Both the position numbers and the translations under genes were made by a program. 57,486 bases of DNA from NCBI GenBank assembly GCA_013152945.1, contig JAADFL010000085.1:1-57486 (forward strand), written 5' to 3'. Positions 1-9,255 of the stretch are shown in pieces. The notes under the pieces are model-generated. The model was not told the DNA's origin and did no database searches. It saw nothing but the letters and a program-made list of their open reading frames with translations. Position 1 is the stretch's first letter; each line of letters begins with the position of its first letter. This stretch comes from Deltaproteobacteria bacterium (lineage in GTDB: Bacteria > Myxococcota_A > JAADFL01).

Positions 1-1
1 T

Positions 2-2569
2 TTGTTTTGCTCTTTCTCGATTCTTCTGCTCGCTTTTCTCGACGGGTGCGGGAGCACCACCAAGAACGCTGCGCCGGATTGTGTCACTGACACGGATTGT
101 CCCCAGGGATTCGAGTGCTTGAAGGGAAATTGCCATGAAAAAGGAGACACCGACACCGACACGGATACCGACACTGACACTGACACCGACACCGACACTG
201 ATACTGATACCGACACGGACACCGACACAGACACCGACACCGACACCGACATGGATACCGACACTGACACGGATACCGACACAGACGTTGACACCGATAC
301 CGACACGGACACGGACACAGACACAGGCATAGATAAGGACAAGGATGGTTATTCCGTGAACAAGGGTGATTGTGATGATAATGACCCTGACGTAAACCCT
401 GGAGAGAAAGAGATTCCGTACAATGGCAAAGACGATGATTGCAACCAGGGAACAAGAGATGACGACCTGGACCAGGATGGGTATGGTAAGGAATTCGATT
501 GTAACGACCAGGACCAGGATATCAATCCTGCGGCTGCGGAAATTTGTGGCGATGGAATTGATCAGGATTGTGTGAACGGTGACCTCGAGTGCTCGGATGC
601 GGACAAGGACGACGACGGCTATTCAACCAACCAGGGAGACTGCAACGATGATGATCCGGATGTGAACCCAGGGGAAAAAGAGATTCCATACAATGATAAA
701 GACGACGACTGCAATCCAAATACCAGGGACAATGACCTTGACATGGATGGGTATCCCAAGCCGGAAGATTGTAATGATGGCGACGATTCAATCAACCCGG
801 GCGCAACAGAGATATGTGGTGACGGCATCGACCAGGACTGTAAAGATGGAGATCTGCCGTGCTCAAACATCGATCGGGACGGTGACGGCTATTCAACCAA
901 CGAGGGAGACTGCAACGACAATGACCCGGATGTAAATCCCGGGGAAAAAGAAATTCCGTACAATGGCAAAGATGACGATTGCAATCCTGATACAAGGGAC
1001 AACGATCTTGATAAAGACAACTATCCCTGGCCCCAGGACTGTAACGATAATGATGATTCGGTGCATCCCGGCGCTGTCGAAATATGCGGTGACGGCATAG
1101 ACCAGGACTGTGACAAAAAGGATCTTCCCTGCTCATGCGACGATCACAACGTGTGCACCGATGACAGCCTCGATCCCAATACCCAGGATTGCATTCATTT
1201 GCCGAACAACAAGCCTTGTGACGATGACGACCCCTGCACAATAGGTGATTTTTGCGCCAATAAAAAGTGTCACAGCGGCACTATTATAAGGAACTGCGAC
1301 GACCAGAAGCCATGCACGGAAAACTACTGTGATGCGACGGCCGAGGGCTCGGATCCTGAAACAGGTTGTGTTACCAAGAATAAAAAACCCGGGACGACGT
1401 GTGACGATGGGGATCCATGCACTGTCACGTCCTATTGCAATGATTCGGGAATTTGCAAGGGAGGAGCAATCCGGGTATGCAACGACAACCTGGACTGCAC
1501 GAACGACTATTGCGATGCATCCGCCCAGGGCGCGGATCCGGATACGGGGTGCGTATTCGAAGCGGATGACGGTAAGTGCCTTGATGACTACGACTGCACG
1601 CAGGATTTGTGTGATCCGGATAATTCACCAGACGCTTCCGGCTGCGTCCACAATCCGATAGACCAGAAATGCAATGATGATATTGCATGCAGCATCGATC
1701 GTTGCATCGGCCCCGGTGGTGAGCCCGGTTCAGGTTGCAAGTATGATTATTCCGGTTGTGTCTGCCCGATCGGGCTGGATTGCAAAGACACGGGCGAAGC
1801 ATGTCCATTCGATCTTGAATGCCGGGAACAGGATTTCGACGGGACCAGGATTTCTTTCTGCACAAAGGATTGCACACCCGGCGAATTGAACACCTGCAAG
1901 ACCGGTGGATCGAGCAGAAATTTCATTTGCAATGGGGCCTACAATATTTGTACGTGTAAGCCGGGCTGCCCGCAAAACTGCAAAGAAAACAATGACCCCA
2001 TTTGCCCTCTTACAGGTTTTGTTTCCTGTAACCCGCCCGAGGGAACCTGCACGATGAATTCAGATGGAGGTACTGATTTCTCATGCGAGTCGAACAAAGA
2101 ATGCCCCCCGACCTACTGGTGTGATGTAGATTCCAGGTGCGAGTGTAGTACGTGCCTGACATGCAATCCGGAAGAGGGATGCGGTGTTTTCAATTGGAAC
2201 TGCGCTTTGAGAGACCCGTTCGGTTTCCAGTGCTCCAAATCTTGCATCAACAATAAAGACTGCAAGGAAGCGCCGTTCGGCGCCGATGCCTGGTGCAGAA
2301 ACCCGGGAAGCAACGGGGGCCAGTGTTTCTGTGATCCGGGAGACAGGTGTATTCAGTGCGATGCCGTGCCGGGCGCATGCGAGGAATTCGGTTTGACCTG
2401 TGGGCAATTCAAGTTCCAGGGTCAACGCGGCAACCCGGCATATACACTTAATATCTGCACTGCGCCGTGCACTTCCAGTGATCAATGCCCGGCCTCGTAC
2501 GAGTGCATTCCGGACGATCGAGGCAATTTCTATTGTATCCATCCCGGATGCGCACTGCTCCAGCCCTAG
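2..2569 (+). CDS. Cys-rich lipoprotein with Asp-Thr stalk and MopE-type repeats (5' end at window edge)
   Basis: This is a secreted or surface protein of at least 855 residues. The frame is open from base 2 (TTG), so the true start may lie upstream. The visible N-terminus is hydrophobic and ends in a lipobox-like LDGC (Cys 16), which suggests lipid anchoring. A CxxxxDC..GFxC segment follows, then about 60 residues of almost pure Asp-Thr, then three pairs of units of the form DxDxDGY...DC.D.DP.VNPG..E.PYN..DDDCN. These match the MopE-type metal-binding motif seen in many deltaproteobacterial exoproteins. The C-terminal half (from about residue 385) has many CDD.DPCT..YC and related Cys repeats, likely disulfide-bonded. 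The acidic DxDxDG loops suggest calcium binding, which is inference. No enzymatic domain was recognised. The three other Asp-Thr stalk proteins of the window are at 18025, 20402 and 22427. Confidence 0.85.
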   Translation: MFCSFSILLLAFLDGCGSTTKNAAPDCVTDTDCPQGFECLKGNCHEKGDTDTDTDTDTDTDTDTDTDTDTDTDTDTDTDTDTDMDTDTDTDTDTDVDTDTDTDTDTDTGIDKDKDGYSVNKGDCDDNDPDVNPGEKEIPYNGKDDDCNQGTRDDDLDQDGYGKEFDCNDQDQDINPAAAEICGDGIDQDCVNGDLECSDADKDDDGYSTNQGDCNDDDPDVNPGEKEIPYNDKDDDCNPNTRDNDLDMDGYPKPEDCNDGDDSINPGATEICGDGIDQDCKDGDLPCSNIDRDGDGYSTNEGDCNDNDPDVNPGEKEIPYNGKDDDCNPDTRDNDLDKDNYPWPQDCNDNDDSVHPGAVEICGDGIDQDCDKKDLPCSCDDHNVCTDDSLDPNTQDCIHLPNNKPCDDDDPCTIGDFCANKKCHSGTIIRNCDDQKPCTENYCDATAEGSDPETGCVTKNKKPGTTCDDGDPCTVTSYCNDSGICKGGAIRVCNDNLDCTNDYCDASAQGADPDTGCVFEADDGKCLDDYDCTQDLCDPDNSPDASGCVHNPIDQKCNDDIACSIDRCIGPGGEPGSGCKYDYSGCVCPIGLDCKDTGEACPFDLECREQDFDGTRISFCTKDCTPGELNTCKTGGSSRNFICNGAYNICTCKPGCPQNCKENNDPICPLTGFVSCNPPEGTCTMNSDGGTDFSCESNKECPPTYWCDVDSRCECSTCLTCNPEEGCGVFNWNCALRDPFGFQCSKSCINNKDCKEAPFGADAWCRNPGSNGGQCFCDPGDRCIQCDAVPGACEEFGLTCGQFKFQGQRGNPAYTLNICTAPCTSSDQCPASYECIPDDRGNFYCIHPGCALLQP

Positions 2570-2659
2570 CTGCCTAAGAATGGGCGATAGGTAATGGATT
2601 TTATATCCCTTATTTTATTATCATGATACCAGCTTTGTGAACGGATCGAAATACATGGA

Positions 2660-2688
2660 TTGACTTCAAGGGCCAAGGTCCATATTAT
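2660..2688 (+). promoter_or_regulatory. sigma70-type promoter for the 2756 gene
   Basis: TTGACT (2660-2665) and TATTAT (2683-2688) are separated by exactly 17 bp. Transcription would start near 2695, giving a leader of about 60 nt that ends in a strong Shine-Dalgarno sequence. It lies in the 186-bp gap after the first gene. Seen in sequence; activity is inferred. Confidence 0.6.
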
Positions 2689-2755
2689 CTCGACAAGAAT
2701 AAGGTAGCATGGTTTGGCCGGTCAAAAAACATGATCGCCATAAGGGAGGAACAAT

Positions 2756-3400
2756 ATGAGAAAGATGGGCATTACAAGCTGGATTTTGATCGTGCCGGTA
2801 GTAGCGGCCTCCAGTTTGTTTTTCGGATGCAGGAAGAGCGGTGAATATCAACCTCCGGGGTATTCACCTCCTCCACCTCCACTCCCGGCAACCCAGGCCC
2901 CGGTCGATCAAAAAGGGCCGGCTCCATTGAAGAGAGTGGATCTTGATAATATACCGCCCAAGCTCACCGATCCCAAAGATGCCGCGGATCCTTCAACCGA
3001 TCTGAAGTCAGTGATTGCAGGCATTGAGGACAACGAAGTGGTCATGCGGTTCGAAACCTATGGCCCACCGTTCACAGATAACAATACATGGTACCTCGCA
3101 TGGCTGAAAACTTCCGGTAGTCCCTTGATCTACAAGGTACAGGTGAGTCAATCGGGTCATTACATTCTCGGCGGGTTGTTCAAGGAAGGAAAGCAAGTCG
3201 TCGAAGATGTGGTCATATCCAACGATGTGGAGGCCAAGGGTAATGTCGTGGAAGCAAGGTTCCCCTGGTCGAAGCTGCCCAAGGAGCTCCAGATGAGGGA
3301 CCTCATTATTAGTGAGCCTACGATAATTTCCGCCAAGAAAGAGGGCGCCAAGGCCGACGTAATCGACATTATCGACGGATCCGACGAGGTCCGGCTGTAG
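2756..3400 (+). CDS. small lipoprotein of unknown function
   Basis: The protein has 214 residues, and the ATG is preceded by a strong Shine-Dalgarno (AAGGGAGG). The N-terminus is a lipoprotein signal: a basic start, a hydrophobic run and a lipobox FFGC at about residue 25. A Pro-rich linker (PPGYSPPPPPLP) follows and probably spans the periplasm or cell wall. The remaining ~150 residues form a soluble domain with mixed charge and no motif I recognise. The next gene, a membrane diguanylate cyclase, follows closely, and its reading frame stays open back into the end of this gene, so the two may be co-transcribed. Function is unknown. Confidence 0.8.
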   Translation: MRKMGITSWILIVPVVAASSLFFGCRKSGEYQPPGYSPPPPPLPATQAPVDQKGPAPLKRVDLDNIPPKLTDPKDAADPSTDLKSVIAGIEDNEVVMRFETYGPPFTDNNTWYLAWLKTSGSPLIYKVQVSQSGHYILGGLFKEGKQVVEDVVISNDVEAKGNVVEARFPWSKLPKELQMRDLIISEPTIISAKKEGAKADVIDIIDGSDEVRL

Positions 3401-3492
3401 ATAGGACCCTGGAAGTAATCCTGCTCTATATCGTTCCCTTTATACTGGGACTGACCTGCCTGTTAGGGTGGCGATTTCACAGGACAAAGGTC

Positions 3493-4527
3493 GTGTACAG
3501 TCAATTGGTGTTGGCTGCAACTTTTTTTTTGATCAAGTACAGCAACAACCATTGCCTTTTACATGCCGTCGGATTGGTGCTGCCCCCGACTCTCGCCGTT
3601 CTTTTTCTTGTCAAGGAGGTGGGGCTGATAAGCACGAAATCTCTCTTGCGGTTGGCCGTGCTTGCCGGAATTGCAGCGGTTATCATACTGTTATGCCTGT
3701 ATGAACCGAGATTAATCATTTTGTCGGCGACTCCATTGATTGAAAAGACGATACATGATGTTCACATCGTCCTTACCTGGGGCATACTATCGTGGCTCGT
3801 TGCCATCGTATTGATTTTGTTTGTGCCTTCCGGGGAAGCGACATCATTGAAGCTTTCTTTTCTTGGAGCGATCATTCTTACGGGGTTGCAACCTACCCTT
3901 AAGGATTGGTTCGTTGCAGCTCATTATTCGAACTTGGCTGACTCGGTTGCCGTCGGCGGTTCATCAATATTCATGATCGTCGGTCTGGTTCAACTTTCCT
4001 ATTCCATGGCTTACAAGGATCCGCTCACAGGTCTGCCTGCGAGAAGAGCCTTGGACGAGGCCATGGAAAGGCTTTCAAGCAACTATGTAATGGCTATGCT
4101 CGATGTTGATCACTTCAAGCGTTTCAATGACCGCTTCGGCCACGAGGTCGGCGACCAGGTCCTCAAGATGGTTGCATCCAGGATGGCCCGGGTCGGCAAG
4201 GGAAAGGCATACAGGTATGGGGGAGAGGAATTCACTCTGGTATTCCAGGGATGCAATATGGATACGGCCCGGGAATACCTCGAGCGTTTGAGAATAGACA
4301 TCCAGGAGAGCAAGCTTACTATAAGGAGCAAAAAAAGGCCGAAAAAAAAGCCGGACAAGCCGACAAGACAGAAAGGGAATGCCAAACAGGTTTCCGTGAC
4401 CGTCAGTATAGGGTTTGCAGATTTCAAAGGCCGAAGGAAGATGCCCGAGATGGTGCTGAAGGCTGCGGACAAGGCGCTGTACCAGGCCAAGAAAAAAGGA
4501 AGGAACAAGGTGGTGCCGGCCAAGTAG
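3493..4527 (+). CDS. membrane-bound GGDEF diguanylate cyclase
   Basis: The N-terminal half carries about six hydrophobic segments and the C-terminal half a GGDEF domain, which makes cyclic di-GMP from two GTP. The domain has the opening DPLTGLPARRAL, a metal-binding MLDVDHFKRFND and a canonical active site RYGGEEF. The usual RxxD inhibitory site five residues before GGEEF is absent (RVGK instead). A very basic insertion (KKRPKKKPDK) sits late in the domain, before VTVSIGFA. GTG at 3493 is the first ATG/GTG/TTG start, but the frame is open upstream and encodes a convincing extra membrane segment (EVILLYIVPFILGLTCLLG) beginning at a CTG at 3409. The true start may therefore be non-standard, or an ATG was lost. 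Confidence 0.85.
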   Translation: MYSQLVLAATFFLIKYSNNHCLLHAVGLVLPPTLAVLFLVKEVGLISTKSLLRLAVLAGIAAVIILLCLYEPRLIILSATPLIEKTIHDVHIVLTWGILSWLVAIVLILFVPSGEATSLKLSFLGAIILTGLQPTLKDWFVAAHYSNLADSVAVGGSSIFMIVGLVQLSYSMAYKDPLTGLPARRALDEAMERLSSNYVMAMLDVDHFKRFNDRFGHEVGDQVLKMVASRMARVGKGKAYRYGGEEFTLVFQGCNMDTAREYLERLRIDIQESKLTIRSKKRPKKKPDKPTRQKGNAKQVSVTVSIGFADFKGRRKMPEMVLKAADKALYQAKKKGRNKVVPAK

Positions 4528-4580
4528 GATCTGAATACATGGTATTGCGCAAATATTGCATGATGCGTGAGTTCAATTAT

Positions 4581-4656
<76 letters not shown>

Positions 4657-4823
4657 CCGCTGAAACCTGTATTACCAAGGATCTTCATCAGCATAACATG
4701 ATATTACGCTGCATTATTTGAAGATGAACTATTAGTCTATCATCGGCGCAAGATCAAGAACTGATTCACGTGGATGCAGATCATCGAACTATAAATTGCA
4801 CGGGCAGCGAGGTCGAATACGGT

Positions 4824-5474
4824 TCAGGCTTTCTTTTTCAAGGACAACAATGTAATAGTATTCATGAAGTAGGGCCTTTCCGATACTTTTTCAAAGCCGA
4901 ATTCCGGGAATATTTCATCCCAGTCCCTGTTGACATAGTCCCAGGCATAGGGGCATTCAAGGGTTCTGAAGATGAGTTTGACGGCAAAGTTCTTGTTTAC
5001 GAGCTCCTTCGAGAAATCAAGGATATGAAAAAGTCCGGACGGTTTCAGGTTGTTGTGCACGTTTTTCAGAACCTCAAGCCTGTTGGGATGCGGCAGGCCG
5101 TGGATTACAAAAGAAATGAAGGCCTTGTCCGCAGGCGGATCTATTTTGAACGGTTGGTCGATTCTTTTTTCGAGCAGTTCGATTTCCCTGGTTTGTCCGC
5201 ATCTTGCATGGAATCGGTCGGTCATGTCCTTGCCGATCTCGAATGCAGTGATCTTGCCCCGGCCCTCCAGGTATTCAGCCATGAGCTTGGTGTTTCGTCC
5301 CGTGCCTGCGCCGAGATCCAGGATATGGTGTCCGGGTTCTATATCGAGGTTTCGTACTGCACTTCGTATGAAAGCGTCATAACGCCCGAAACTCATGAGG
5401 TCCATCCACAGGTCGTAGTGTCTCGCCACGAAACCGGAAACTTCAACTTGTGAGCCGGGATACAATTTTGCCAT
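4824..5474 (-). CDS. class I SAM-dependent methyltransferase
   Basis: A 216-residue soluble protein with the Rossmann-type methyltransferase core. Motif I, ILDLGAGTGRNTKLM, lies near residues 51-65 and binds S-adenosylmethionine. An acidic residue follows at the end of strand beta-2 (ITAFEIG). The later KPSGLFHILDFSKE is the post-III region typical of UbiE/COQ5-like small-molecule methyltransferases. The substrate cannot be told from sequence. The start ATG has a good Shine-Dalgarno (AGGAGG) in the leader. A possible but weak promoter (TTGACT, 17 bp, CATGTT) lies upstream on the same strand. It is monocistronic, between the tRNA and a divergent lipase-like gene. Confidence 0.85.
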   Translation of the reverse strand: MAKLYPGSQVEVSGFVARHYDLWMDLMSFGRYDAFIRSAVRNLDIEPGHHILDLGAGTGRNTKLMAEYLEGRGKITAFEIGKDMTDRFHARCGQTREIELLEKRIDQPFKIDPPADKAFISFVIHGLPHPNRLEVLKNVHNNLKPSGLFHILDFSKELVNKNFAVKLIFRTLECPYAWDYVNRDWDEIFPEFGFEKVSERPYFMNTITLLSLKKKA

Positions 5475-5704
5475 TTAAATTCCTCCTGGTGCAGATCGTC
5501 TTGACAAGAAACCATATCAAACTGCACGTTCAAGTGAACATGATCCCATTTTTTCCACGAGTCAAGAATCAAAATTTCTTAAGATGTTGATGCATTTTTT
5601 ATGTGTACTTGCTTGCTGTAATAGGGTATGTATTGATTCGTGTTTTGAAGATACGGGACATGTACCCGAAGTAGTGCCGGTATGCTGGAGCAGGGAGGTG
5701 TTGA

Positions 5705-7756
5705 ATGTTGTTTTCCAGCGGCTCGAAAGAAATAAAAACAGGGAGAGCAGGTATGCTTTACCGGCTTGCACCGATATTCCTCTTCGTCTCGAGTTCATGT
5801 TTGGTTTCCTGTTCCACTGAATCAAACCCCGGGGCCAACGATGCAGATGCTCCGGAAAATGACGCACAGCAGGATGGTGGTGAAATACCGGAGCAACCCT
5901 TTTATTCCACGGCAGTGATGTTCGACCCGTCAAGGTCGGGCCATCTTTTCGATGCACCCTTTCCGAACAACGATCGCCTGAAGGACGGCAGGGCAGATTT
6001 TTCCGGCTATCCCAACACGGATCCGCCCAGCTCGGTCCTCAAGAATTATCTGAAACTCGCAAACAGCGTTCTGGACGGTTTCGGCTGCAACAGTCCGGTC
6101 TATTTCAGGTTCACAAACGACATCGATGAGTCCTCCTTGCCTGCCGGCGAGGAAGAGAGTTTGTCGCCCGGTTCATCCGTATTCATGGTCGATGTCGATC
6201 GGGACAGCCCGGAATACGGAAACAGGATCCCTGTTTCTCTGGAGTACAACCAGGAGAAACTTACATTCAGGCCGGCCTTCACTTTGGCCGTAAAACCCAT
6301 GTGGGGCTTTCCTTTGCGGCCGTCCACGACATATGCGGTAGTGATAACCACTTCTGTAAGGGACAAGGATGGGAATGCCGTGGGACCTGACCGGCCGTTT
6401 TGGGAAATGATGAACGGTATATCCAAGGATGACAAGCAGCTCTCGCCTTTCAGGGAGGCATTGGCACCCTTGCTGAAATGGGCTGATTCAGAGGGCATTG
6501 ACGTTTCATCGTTTGCAGGCGCATCGGTATTTACCACCCAGGATCCAGTACGGGAACTCAAGGTTATACGGGACTATGTATATAATAACTTGCCTGGACC
6601 TGAACTGATTGATGTTGCTTTCGACTCGGAAAGAACAGACTTTTACATATACAAGGGGCACTGGAACGGCACCAACTTCCAACATGGAGATCCGCCATAT
6701 TCGAGTTCGGGTGGGGAATTCGAGTTCGATGATAAGGGCCTTCCGATTCCATACAAGAACGAGGAGCTACGGTTTTCATTCATAGTGCCGAAAGGCCCCC
6801 AGCCTGCATCCGGTTGGCCTGTACTCATATACAGTCATGGCACGGGAGGTTCCTATACGAGTGTATATTCGTCCAGCGGTAATGCGCCTGCCTCGCTGCT
6901 GGCCCAAAGGGGAATCGCATCTTTCGGCATCGATCAGCCATTGCATGGTCCGAGGGCTCCCGAAGGAACCAACGTTGACATGTGGACATTCAACTTCATC
7001 AATCCGGAATCAGGCAGGACCGTGTTCAGGCAGTCCGCCATAGACTCCATCGAGGCCTTGAGATTCGTGCGCGAAACCCTGGCAGTCCCATCCGTAATAT
7101 CGGCAACAGGTAAGGAGATCCGGCCCGATCCTGATACCGTGCTGTACGCAGGTCATTCACAGGGAGGAATGGCGGGGGCATTGGTTGCAGCAGTTGAACC
7201 TGGTTTCAAGGGGTTCGTGCTCTCCGGGGCGGCCGGGGGATTGGCGATAACCATATTGGAACGAAAGGATCCGGTCGACCTGGAGGCTGCCGTCCGCCTT
7301 GTCCTGGGACTGCCCGATGAAGAAAAGCTGACTACGTTCCACCCTGTATTGGCCTTGATTCAAACCCTGGTGGATGTTACGGACATGATAAACTACGCAC
7401 CTTTCTGGCACGATATTTCAGGCCCTGAAAGGCCGAGAAACCTTCTCATGACCGAAGGTCTCCTGGATGACCAGAGCCCTCCCCGTGCGGCAGAGGCTTT
7501 GATCGTGGCAGGCAGGCTCCCTATTCTCGAACCAGTAGGCAGGACCATCAAGGGCTTGGATGTGCTGGGCATAGCTCCGATCGCGCGGCCTGCATCAGGA
7601 AATGTCGAGAACGCAACAGGGCTGTCGGCTACAGAGGCGGCTTCCCAGTATCCGAACGGAAACCACTGGACCATTTTCGATGATCCGGCCGCCGGCAGGC
7701 TATATGCCGATTTCCTTTTGTCCCTGGTCCATGAAGACATTGGAGTGTTGAAGTGA
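5705..7756 (+). CDS. lipase-like alpha/beta-hydrolase lipoprotein
   Basis: An exported hydrolase of 683 residues. The lipobox LVSC follows a hydrophobic run at about residues 20-36. ATG at 5705 has a strong Shine-Dalgarno (AGGGAGGT), and a second ATG at 5753 would give a more standard signal peptide, so the start is uncertain between them. The mature N-terminus (FDPSRSGHLFDAPFPNNDRL) resembles the N-terminal domain of bacterial virulence-factor lipases. The hydrolase part has an oxyanion region LIYSHGTGG and a nucleophile elbow GHSQGG with the serine at residue 485. A late NHW.IF stretch (near residue 655) may supply the catalytic His. The substrate is unknown, probably an ester or lipid. It is the first of three overlapping genes. 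Confidence 0.8.
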   Translation: MLFSSGSKEIKTGRAGMLYRLAPIFLFVSSSCLVSCSTESNPGANDADAPENDAQQDGGEIPEQPFYSTAVMFDPSRSGHLFDAPFPNNDRLKDGRADFSGYPNTDPPSSVLKNYLKLANSVLDGFGCNSPVYFRFTNDIDESSLPAGEEESLSPGSSVFMVDVDRDSPEYGNRIPVSLEYNQEKLTFRPAFTLAVKPMWGFPLRPSTTYAVVITTSVRDKDGNAVGPDRPFWEMMNGISKDDKQLSPFREALAPLLKWADSEGIDVSSFAGASVFTTQDPVRELKVIRDYVYNNLPGPELIDVAFDSERTDFYIYKGHWNGTNFQHGDPPYSSSGGEFEFDDKGLPIPYKNEELRFSFIVPKGPQPASGWPVLIYSHGTGGSYTSVYSSSGNAPASLLAQRGIASFGIDQPLHGPRAPEGTNVDMWTFNFINPESGRTVFRQSAIDSIEALRFVRETLAVPSVISATGKEIRPDPDTVLYAGHSQGGMAGALVAAVEPGFKGFVLSGAAGGLAITILERKDPVDLEAAVRLVLGLPDEEKLTTFHPVLALIQTLVDVTDMINYAPFWHDISGPERPRNLLMTEGLLDDQSPPRAAEALIVAGRLPILEPVGRTIKGLDVLGIAPIARPASGNVENATGLSATEAASQYPNGNHWTIFDDPAAGRLYADFLLSLVHEDIGVLK

Positions 7757-9255
7757 AAAGAGAGACAACAGGCATGTTGCCCGTGCTTTGCAATGCTGTT
7801 CCGTCGGACGTGGGCACGGCGCTTTTTCTGGGCGGCAGGGGCAGGTCATGGACCGAGGCTGTTGAGAGCCTGAAGAGGACGATAGGAGATCTTGATGCCG
7901 GTAATTCCCTTTCGGAACTCCTCGGCCCCTTAGGCGATTCAGGGCTGGACATGACGAGGCCCGCCTCGTTGGGACTTGTGGCCCAAGACGGTATTGCCGT
8001 GTTCGATGCGGGCACGGCGATTGGAATGATCGGTAAGATCCGTTCTCCGGTCAAATGGAGGACTGCCTTGGCAAAGGCTGCCGGGGGCAAGGTGCACAAG
8101 CTGAATATCACCTCGGCAAGGGAATCGGGTTGGGCAAGGTTAAGGAGTAAAAAGGGGACCGAAGAACCCCTGGAAATGTTCTTTGCAAGGACCCCGCCGT
8201 TTCTCTATTGCCTTTTCGGCGCAGGAGACAGGAAGGAGGTGAAAGCCTTGCTTTCTTCGTGGTGTGCCAGAGGAGAGTCAGAGGTCCTGTCCGATTTACG
8301 GGCAATGAAAGAGGTTGCGGCGAACCTGGGAGACGATCTTGACGCGTTGCTTTGGCTGAATACATCGAATCTGTGGAGTTCTTCGGATGATTCGACATTG
8401 AATGGAGCCATTGCTTCCATAATCAGGCCCCTGGGACTGGGAGTGGGCATTACTACAGAGGGAGACGACTTATTGATAAAGGTGTTCCTGTCAGCCAGGG
8501 GCTCACTCATGAACGAGTTGTCAAGGTATGTATCCAGGTCACGCACGGCAAGGATATCGTGCACAAGTTTGTCAAAGGCGACCAAGGCGTGGCTCCTGGT
8601 GCTGCTGGACCTGGGCCTGGTTTTCAGGCTGGCGCCTTCACTTGCCGGTGAACTCGCAAAGTTGATTTCAGAAATCAAGGAACGTTTCAAGATCGGAATT
8701 TCTTCAGGCACATCCATTGCCCTGGGCATAACGTCCATCCATTTCCAGGAAAAGGGAGACCCGGATACATTGTCAGGGTACAACGGATTCCTGATAGTAC
8801 AGGTATTGGGCGATGCCATGGCAGCAAAGGCGGCCGGCAAGGGCCTGGATGCCCTCGGAACTATTTGGGGCGCCTCAAAGAGATTTATGAAAATGGGCGT
8901 TGATCAAGGCAAGGGCGCGGTAATGACTATCGGCGGGGTGGAAGTGACGACGACGTGGCACAAAGGCTGTTTGATCCTGGCCACGGACAGGCAATCCCTG
9001 GATAGAGGAGTTTCTGTCCTTGATTCGTCGCAAACCGGGCCGTTGCCCGTGGGAATGCTGGCCGGGTTCGGGGTCAAGGCCGGAGAATTGATGGCACAGA
9101 TGGAACAGGAACAGGAGAAGCAAGAGTCGAGAGAGCAATTACAGGGAGAAACACCAGGTGGAAGCAGGGAGACATTCGAATGGCTGGGTGACATGGATGC
9201 CAGGCTGTACAATTCCGGCCGTGGTTTTCTCCTGGAGGTCACAAAGAGGCGTTGA
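7753..9255 (+). CDS. conserved-looking protein of unknown function
   Basis: The protein has 500 residues. Its GTG start at 7753 overlaps the stop of the lipase-like gene by 4 bp (GTGA), so the two are translationally coupled. There is no clear signal peptide. The sequence reads as a mixed alpha/beta protein with several weak hydrophobic stretches (for example WLLVLLDLGLVFRLAP near residue 280) and short segments such as GLVAQDGIAVFDAG and GGVEVTTTWHKGCLILATD. These are reminiscent of DUF3352-type proteins, but I would not assign it on that. A Gln/Glu-rich stretch (MEQEQEKQESREQ) lies near residue 455. Its position suggests a role alongside the exported hydrolase and the large envelope protein downstream. 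Confidence 0.75.
   Translation: MKRETTGMLPVLCNAVPSDVGTALFLGGRGRSWTEAVESLKRTIGDLDAGNSLSELLGPLGDSGLDMTRPASLGLVAQDGIAVFDAGTAIGMIGKIRSPVKWRTALAKAAGGKVHKLNITSARESGWARLRSKKGTEEPLEMFFARTPPFLYCLFGAGDRKEVKALLSSWCARGESEVLSDLRAMKEVAANLGDDLDALLWLNTSNLWSSSDDSTLNGAIASIIRPLGLGVGITTEGDDLLIKVFLSARGSLMNELSRYVSRSRTARISCTSLSKATKAWLLVLLDLGLVFRLAPSLAGELAKLISEIKERFKIGISSGTSIALGITSIHFQEKGDPDTLSGYNGFLIVQVLGDAMAAKAAGKGLDALGTIWGASKRFMKMGVDQGKGAVMTIGGVEVTTTWHKGCLILATDRQSLDRGVSVLDSSQTGPLPVGMLAGFGVKAGELMAQMEQEQEKQESREQLQGETPGGSRETFEWLGDMDARLYNSGRGFLLEVTKRR

Noticed and set aside
4770-5453. 227-codon plus-strand frame opposite the methyltransferase
   Set aside because: Antisense shadow; the minus frame has the SAM motif and Shine-Dalgarno.
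7753-9255. Assignment as a DUF3352 protein
   Set aside because: Only weak resemblance, so the function is left open.
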